The notes under the pieces were generated by a model, which saw nothing but the letters and a program-made list of their open reading frames with translations, was not told where the DNA came from and did not search any database. The position numbers and the translations under genes are program-made. A DNA stretch of 55,610 bases, from contig USGK01000009.1 in NCBI GenBank assembly GCA_900554175.1, forward strand, positions 1-55,610, read 5' to 3'. This DNA is from an uncultured Clostridium sp. (GTDB taxonomy: Bacteria > Bacillota > Clostridia > TANB77 > CAG-508). Each line of letters begins with the position of its first letter. Within the stretch, counting starts at the first letter, position 1. Of this stretch, positions 52,256-55,610 are shown in pieces.

Positions 52256-54337
52256 TTAAGCATTTTTGCTTCTTGAAGAAACAATTGCTTCATGAACTGA
52301 TTTTGGAACTTCTTCATAGTGAGAAGGTTCCATAGAGTAACTTCCTCTACCTTGTGTTTTTGAACGTAAGTCAGTAGCATAACCGAACATCTCAGAAAGT
52401 GGAACAAATGCTCTTATTTCTTCCATTCCGTTTACTAAGTCCATACCTTCAACTCTACCACGACGAGAGTTAACATCACCTATAACATCTCCCATGTATT
52501 CTTCAGGAACTGTTATTTCAACTTTCATTATTGGCTCTAATATAACTGCTTTAGCTTGTTTGCAACCTTCTTTGAAGGCCATTGATGCAGCTATTTTGAA
52601 TGCCATTTCTGAAGAGTCAACTTCATGATAAGATCCATCTACTAAGGCAACTTTAAAATCTATAACTGGGTATCCAGCAAGAATACCAGTTTGAGCAGCT
52701 TCTCTCATACCTTGTTCAATTGGTTTAATATATTCTTTAGGAACAGATCCTCCAACAATTTTGCTTTCAAATTCAATTCCCTTTCCTGGTTCTAATGGTT
52801 CCATTTCAAACCAAACATCACCATATTGTCCTTTACCACCTGATTGACGAATAAATTTACCTTGAACTTTAACTTTGTTTCTAATTGTTTCCTTGTAAGC
52901 AACTTGTGGCTTACCAACGCTACATTCAACTTTAAATTCTCTTTTTAATCTATCAACAATGATATCTAAGTGTAATTCACCCATACCAGCAATAATTGTT
53001 TGACCTGTTTCGTGGTTTGTATAAGCTTTAAATGTTGGATCTTCTTCTGCAAGTTTTGCTAAAGCTATTCCCATTTTTTCTTGAGCTGCTTTATCTTTTG
53101 GCTCAATAGCTATATCTATAACTGGCTCAGGGAATTCCATTGATTCTAGTATAACTGGATGTGCTTCGTCGCATAAAGTGTCACCTGTAGTAACATCCTT
53201 TAATCCAACAGCTGCAGCTATATCTCCAGCATAAACTTTTTCAATGTCTTCTCTGTGATTTGCATGCATTTGAAGAATTCTTCCAACTCTTTCTTTCTTA
53301 TCTTTATTTGCATTTAATACAGATGATCCTGACTCTAATGTTCCAGAATATACTCTAAAGAAACATAATTTTCCAACAAATGGGTCAGTTGCAATTTTAA
53401 ATGCTAAAGCTGCAAATGGTTCTGAATCTGAAGTTTTTCTTTCTACTTCATTTCCATCTAAATCAACACCTTTTATATGTGCTATATCTGTTGGTGCTGG
53501 CATAAAGTCAACTATTGCATTTAATAATTCTTGAACTCCCCTATTTTTATATGAAGATCCGCAACAAACTGTAACTATTGAGTTATTTATCGTTCCTACA
53601 CGTAAACCTTTTTTGATTTCTTCTTCAGATAGTTCTTCACCATCTAAATATTTCATCATTAATTCCTCATCTTGTTCACATGCTGCTTCTATCATATTTT
53701 GTCTCCATTTTTCTGCATCTGCTTTCATATCTTCAGGAATATCTGTTTCTTCAATTTCTTTTCCTAAATCATCTTTATGGATAAACGCTTTCATTTTTAT
53801 CAAATCAACTATACCTTGGAAATAATCTTCTTTTCCAATTGGTAATTGGATTGGAACAGCATTTGCATGTAATCTATTTTTTAATTGATCAACACATAAC
53901 ATGAAGTCAGCACCAACAATATCCATTTTATTTACATATACCATTCTTGGTACATTGTATTTATCAGCTTGTCTCCAAACTGTTTCTGTTTGTGGTTGAA
54001 CTCCACCTTTAGCAGCTAAAACTGTTACAGCTCCATCAAGAACTTTTAAAGATCTTTGAACTTCAACTGTAAAGTCAACGTGTCCTGGAGTATCAATTAT
54101 ATTGATTCTATGATCTTTCCAAAAACATGTTGTTGCGGCTGAAGTAATTGTTATACCTCTTTCTTGTTCTTGAGCCATCCAGTCCATTGTTGCAGCACCC
54201 TCGTGAACCTCTCCTATTTTATGAGTTTTACCTGTGTAGAAAAGAATTCTCTCTGTTGTTGTAGTTTTTCCTGCATCTATGTGAGCCATTATTCCTATAT
54301 TTCTTGTTTTTTCTAATGGACATAATCTTCCTGCCAT
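52256..54337 (-). CDS. fusA: Elongation factor G
   Basis: EF-G catalyses translocation. The 693-residue protein has the G1 loop AHIDAGKTTTTERIL, the switch II segment DTPGHVDFTVEVQRS, NKMD and domains II-V with normal spacing (GMGELHLDIIVDRLKREF, GYATDLRSKTQGRG). Third gene of rpsL-rpsG-fusA, 42 bases after rpsG. Confidence 0.99.
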   Translation of the reverse strand: MAGRLCPLEKTRNIGIMAHIDAGKTTTTERILFYTGKTHKIGEVHEGAATMDWMAQEQERGITITSAATTCFWKDHRINIIDTPGHVDFTVEVQRSLKVLDGAVTVLAAKGGVQPQTETVWRQADKYNVPRMVYVNKMDIVGADFMLCVDQLKNRLHANAVPIQLPIGKEDYFQGIVDLIKMKAFIHKDDLGKEIEETDIPEDMKADAEKWRQNMIEAACEQDEELMMKYLDGEELSEEEIKKGLRVGTINNSIVTVCCGSSYKNRGVQELLNAIVDFMPAPTDIAHIKGVDLDGNEVERKTSDSEPFAALAFKIATDPFVGKLCFFRVYSGTLESGSSVLNANKDKKERVGRILQMHANHREDIEKVYAGDIAAAVGLKDVTTGDTLCDEAHPVILESMEFPEPVIDIAIEPKDKAAQEKMGIALAKLAEEDPTFKAYTNHETGQTIIAGMGELHLDIIVDRLKREFKVECSVGKPQVAYKETIRNKVKVQGKFIRQSGGKGQYGDVWFEMEPLEPGKGIEFESKIVGGSVPKEYIKPIEQGMREAAQTGILAGYPVIDFKVALVDGSYHEVDSSEMAFKIAASMAFKEGCKQAKAVILEPIMKVEITVPEEYMGDVIGDVNSRRGRVEGMDLVNGMEEIRAFVPLSEMFGYATDLRSKTQGRGSYSMEPSHYEEVPKSVHEAIVSSRSKNA

Positions 54338-54379
54338 TAATTTTTCCTCCCCTCAATAATGAGTTTAATTCTTTTTAAA

Positions 54380-54850
54380 TTAGAATTTATAATGAGCAAA
54401 AGCTTTGTTAGCTTCAGCCATTTTATGTGTATCTTCTTTTTTCTTGAATGCTCCACCGTTTCCAGCTACTGCATCCATTATTTCACCAGCTAATTTCTCT
54501 GACATTGTTTTTTCATGTCTCTTTCTAGCATAAGATACAAGCCATCTTAACCCTAAAGTTTGTCTTCTTTCTGGTCTGATTTCCAATGGTACTTGATATG
54601 TTGCACCACCTACTCTTCTTGCTTTTACCTCTAAAACTGGCATAATATTTTCTAAAGCTGCTTCAAAAACTTCTAAAGGTTCTTTTCCTTCTTTTTCTTT
54701 TATGATATCAAATGCATCATAAACTATTTTTTGAGCAACTGATTTTTTACCATCTAACATTATGTTATTTACTAATTTTGTAACAACTTTGCTATTATAT
54801 ATTGGATCTGGTAATACATCTCTTTTTGCTATATAACCTTTTCTTGGCAC
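54380..54850 (-). CDS. rpsG: 30S ribosomal protein S7
   Basis: S7 nucleates the 30S head. The 156-residue protein starts MPRKGYIAKRDVLPDPIYNSK and has KARRVGGATYQVP and RWLVSYARKRHEKTM, all typical. Preceded by a structured 178-base spacer after rpsL. In E. coli S7 represses translation by binding that same junction. Confidence 0.98.
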   Translation of the reverse strand: MPRKGYIAKRDVLPDPIYNSKVVTKLVNNIMLDGKKSVAQKIVYDAFDIIKEKEGKEPLEVFEAALENIMPVLEVKARRVGGATYQVPLEIRPERRQTLGLRWLVSYARKRHEKTMSEKLAGEIMDAVAGNGGAFKKKEDTHKMAEANKAFAHYKF

Positions 54851-55028
54851 TTTTCTTCACTCCTTTCTCTAAGATTTAATTTCTACTAAATCTCTCGTGC
54901 GAATACTCATATATTAAGTATTCAAAGTTACTCTGGAAATAAAATTTCCAGTCAGTGCTTCTTTTCTATTCTAAATTTAAGTACCTTAAGTTTAGTAAGA
55001 ATAAGCACTTCTTTTTTATTCATCTTTT
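54851..55028 (-). promoter_or_regulatory. Structured rpsL-rpsG intercistronic region
   Basis: The spacer is unusually long for an operon of this kind and contains nested pairings on the minus strand: GTGCTT/AAGCAC enclosing CTAAACTTAAG/CTTAAATTTAG, then CTGGAAA/TTTCCAG with a 5-base loop and AATACT/AGTATT. These could form an S7-responsive element, as in E. coli, or mRNA stabilisers. No promoter or ORF is evident. Confidence 0.4.
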
Positions 55029-55442
55029 TTATTTTTTAGGACGTTTTGCACCATATTTTGAACGTGCTTGCATTCTGTCTTTAACTCCTGCTGTATCTAA
55101 TGTTCCTCTAATTATGTGATATCTAACACCTGGAAGGTCTTTTACTCTTCCACCTCTTATTAAAACAACACTATGTTCTTGTAGGTTGTGTCCTATTCCT
55201 GGAATATAAGATGTAACTTCATAACCATTTGAAAGTCTAACTCTGGCAACTTTTCTTAAAGCTGAGTTTGGCTTTTTAGGTGTTACTGTTTTAACTACTG
55301 TACATACTCCTCTTTTTTGTGGAGCTCTGTTGTTTGTTAATCTTTTATTTTTTGAATTATATCCATGTTGAAGAGCTGGTGCTGTAGATTTTGTAACTCC
55401 TGTTTGTCTTCCTTTTCTTACTAATTGATTAATTGTTGGCAC
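55029..55442 (-). CDS. rpsL: 30S ribosomal protein S12
   Basis: S12 shapes the decoding centre. The 137-residue protein starts with a GTG codon (55440-55442) after TAGGAGGTG, reads MPTINQLVRKGR and contains the decoding-site segment TVTPKKPNSALRKVARVRL and GHNLQEHSVVLIRGGRVKDLPGVRYH. Residues at the classic streptomycin-resistance sites are the wild-type lysines (KKPNS and RVKDLP). First gene of the str operon. Confidence 0.98.
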   Translation of the reverse strand: MPTINQLVRKGRQTGVTKSTAPALQHGYNSKNKRLTNNRAPQKRGVCTVVKTVTPKKPNSALRKVARVRLSNGYEVTSYIPGIGHNLQEHSVVLIRGGRVKDLPGVRYHIIRGTLDTAGVKDRMQARSKYGAKRPKK

Positions 55443-55461
55443 TTAAATTCACCTCCTAATA

Positions 55462-55501
55462 AATAATTCTGTTATAAACACACATTTACAACAGAATTAT
55501 T
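55462..55501 (-). repeat. 12-bp inverted repeat before rpsL
   Basis: AATAATTCTGTT (55462-55473 on the plus strand) is matched perfectly by its reverse complement at 55490-55501, with an inner TAAA/TTTA. One arm overlaps the -10 box of the str promoter, so in DNA it is operator-like, while in RNA only the part beyond the start site can fold into a 5' hairpin. Confidence 0.65.
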
Positions 55502-55527
55502 TTACCATTTTTTGGTCTTTATGTCAA
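55499..55527 (-). promoter_or_regulatory. Promoter of the str operon
   Basis: Consensus TTGACA (55522-55527) and TAAAAT (55499-55504) with a 17-base spacer on the minus strand, about 57 bases before rpsL. Confidence 0.82.
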
Positions 55528-55610
55528 TGCATTTAAAGGATTTTTAATATAATTTTGTATGTTAGTCAATGATGTGAAACAAATTCGTTCAAATAATATG
55601 ATTGAATTTG

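Noticed and set aside
1..55610. CRISPR array, prophage or integrative element
   Set aside because: No regularly spaced repeats, cas genes, integrases, phage structural genes or attachment-site pairs were seen in the window.

Overview
The window is very AT-rich chromosomal DNA from an uncultured-looking low-GC Firmicute of the class Clostridia. The case rests on the gene set: SpoIIE and a Spo0E-like phosphatase (endospore formation), an anaerobic ribonucleotide reductase activase (NrdG), a GdpP c-di-AMP phosphodiesterase, the infC-rpmI-rplT and rpsF-ssb-rpsR operons, a MurE with the meso-diaminopimelate signature DNPR, and an apparent OLE RNA with its protein partner OapA. Most genes are on the minus strand and are housekeeping. 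Consensus-like sigma-A promoters with 17-bp spacers and intrinsic terminators are readable throughout.

Layout. Positions 1-490: rpsT. 492-3550: two glycosyltransferases, RNase HII and a 52-aa Spo0E-like protein. 3.6-8.4 kb: the M16 peptidase pair YmfH/YmfF and topoisomerase III. 8.5-9.7 kb: rpsF-ssb-rpsR. 9.8-12.2 kb: a metallo-beta-lactamase-fold hydrolase, a nucleotidyltransferase-like protein and a TVP38/DedA-type membrane protein. 12.2-12.55 kb: tRNA genes Val, Asp, Phe. 12.7-16.6 kb: gdpP, an unknown gene, mscL and a PAP2 phosphatase. 16.6-18.3 kb: a plus-strand beta-CASP protein preceded by an 11-codon leader ORF. 18.4-26.8 kb: rplI-dnaB-obgE, nrdG, ftsH, tilS and infC-rpmI-rplT. 26.8-29.2 kb: a lone VirD4/TraG-like ATPase. 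29.3-35.4 kb: a cell-wall operon murE-mraY-ftsW-murG ending in a coupled histidine kinase; murG carries a +1 frame break. 35.6-40.5 kb: a 56-aa small protein, spoIIE and topA. 40.7-42.4 kb: a DUF6514-like gene, oapA and the OLE RNA. 42.5-47.4 kb: an acyl-CoA synthetase, asnB, an unknown anchored protein and the decayed tail of a second asnB. 47.6-50.8 kb: an unknown gene, MscS, a HAD hydrolase and YvcK. 50.9-55.5 kb: the str operon rpsL-rpsG-fusA, then tuf with its own promoter.

How it fits together. Much of the window is translation and replication machinery with recognisable regulatory leaders: an attenuator before infC, a probable non-AUG (AUA) infC start, and structured spacers in the str operon. 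Envelope functions (peptidoglycan precursors, a kinase coupled to murG, mechanosensitive channels, PAP2) and sporulation control form the second theme. I see no CRISPR array, insertion sequence, prophage or complete mobile element. The best targets for a second look are the OLE/OapA locus, the murG frame break, the orphan TraG-like ATPase, the leader ORF before the beta-CASP gene, and several small genes that are easily missed.
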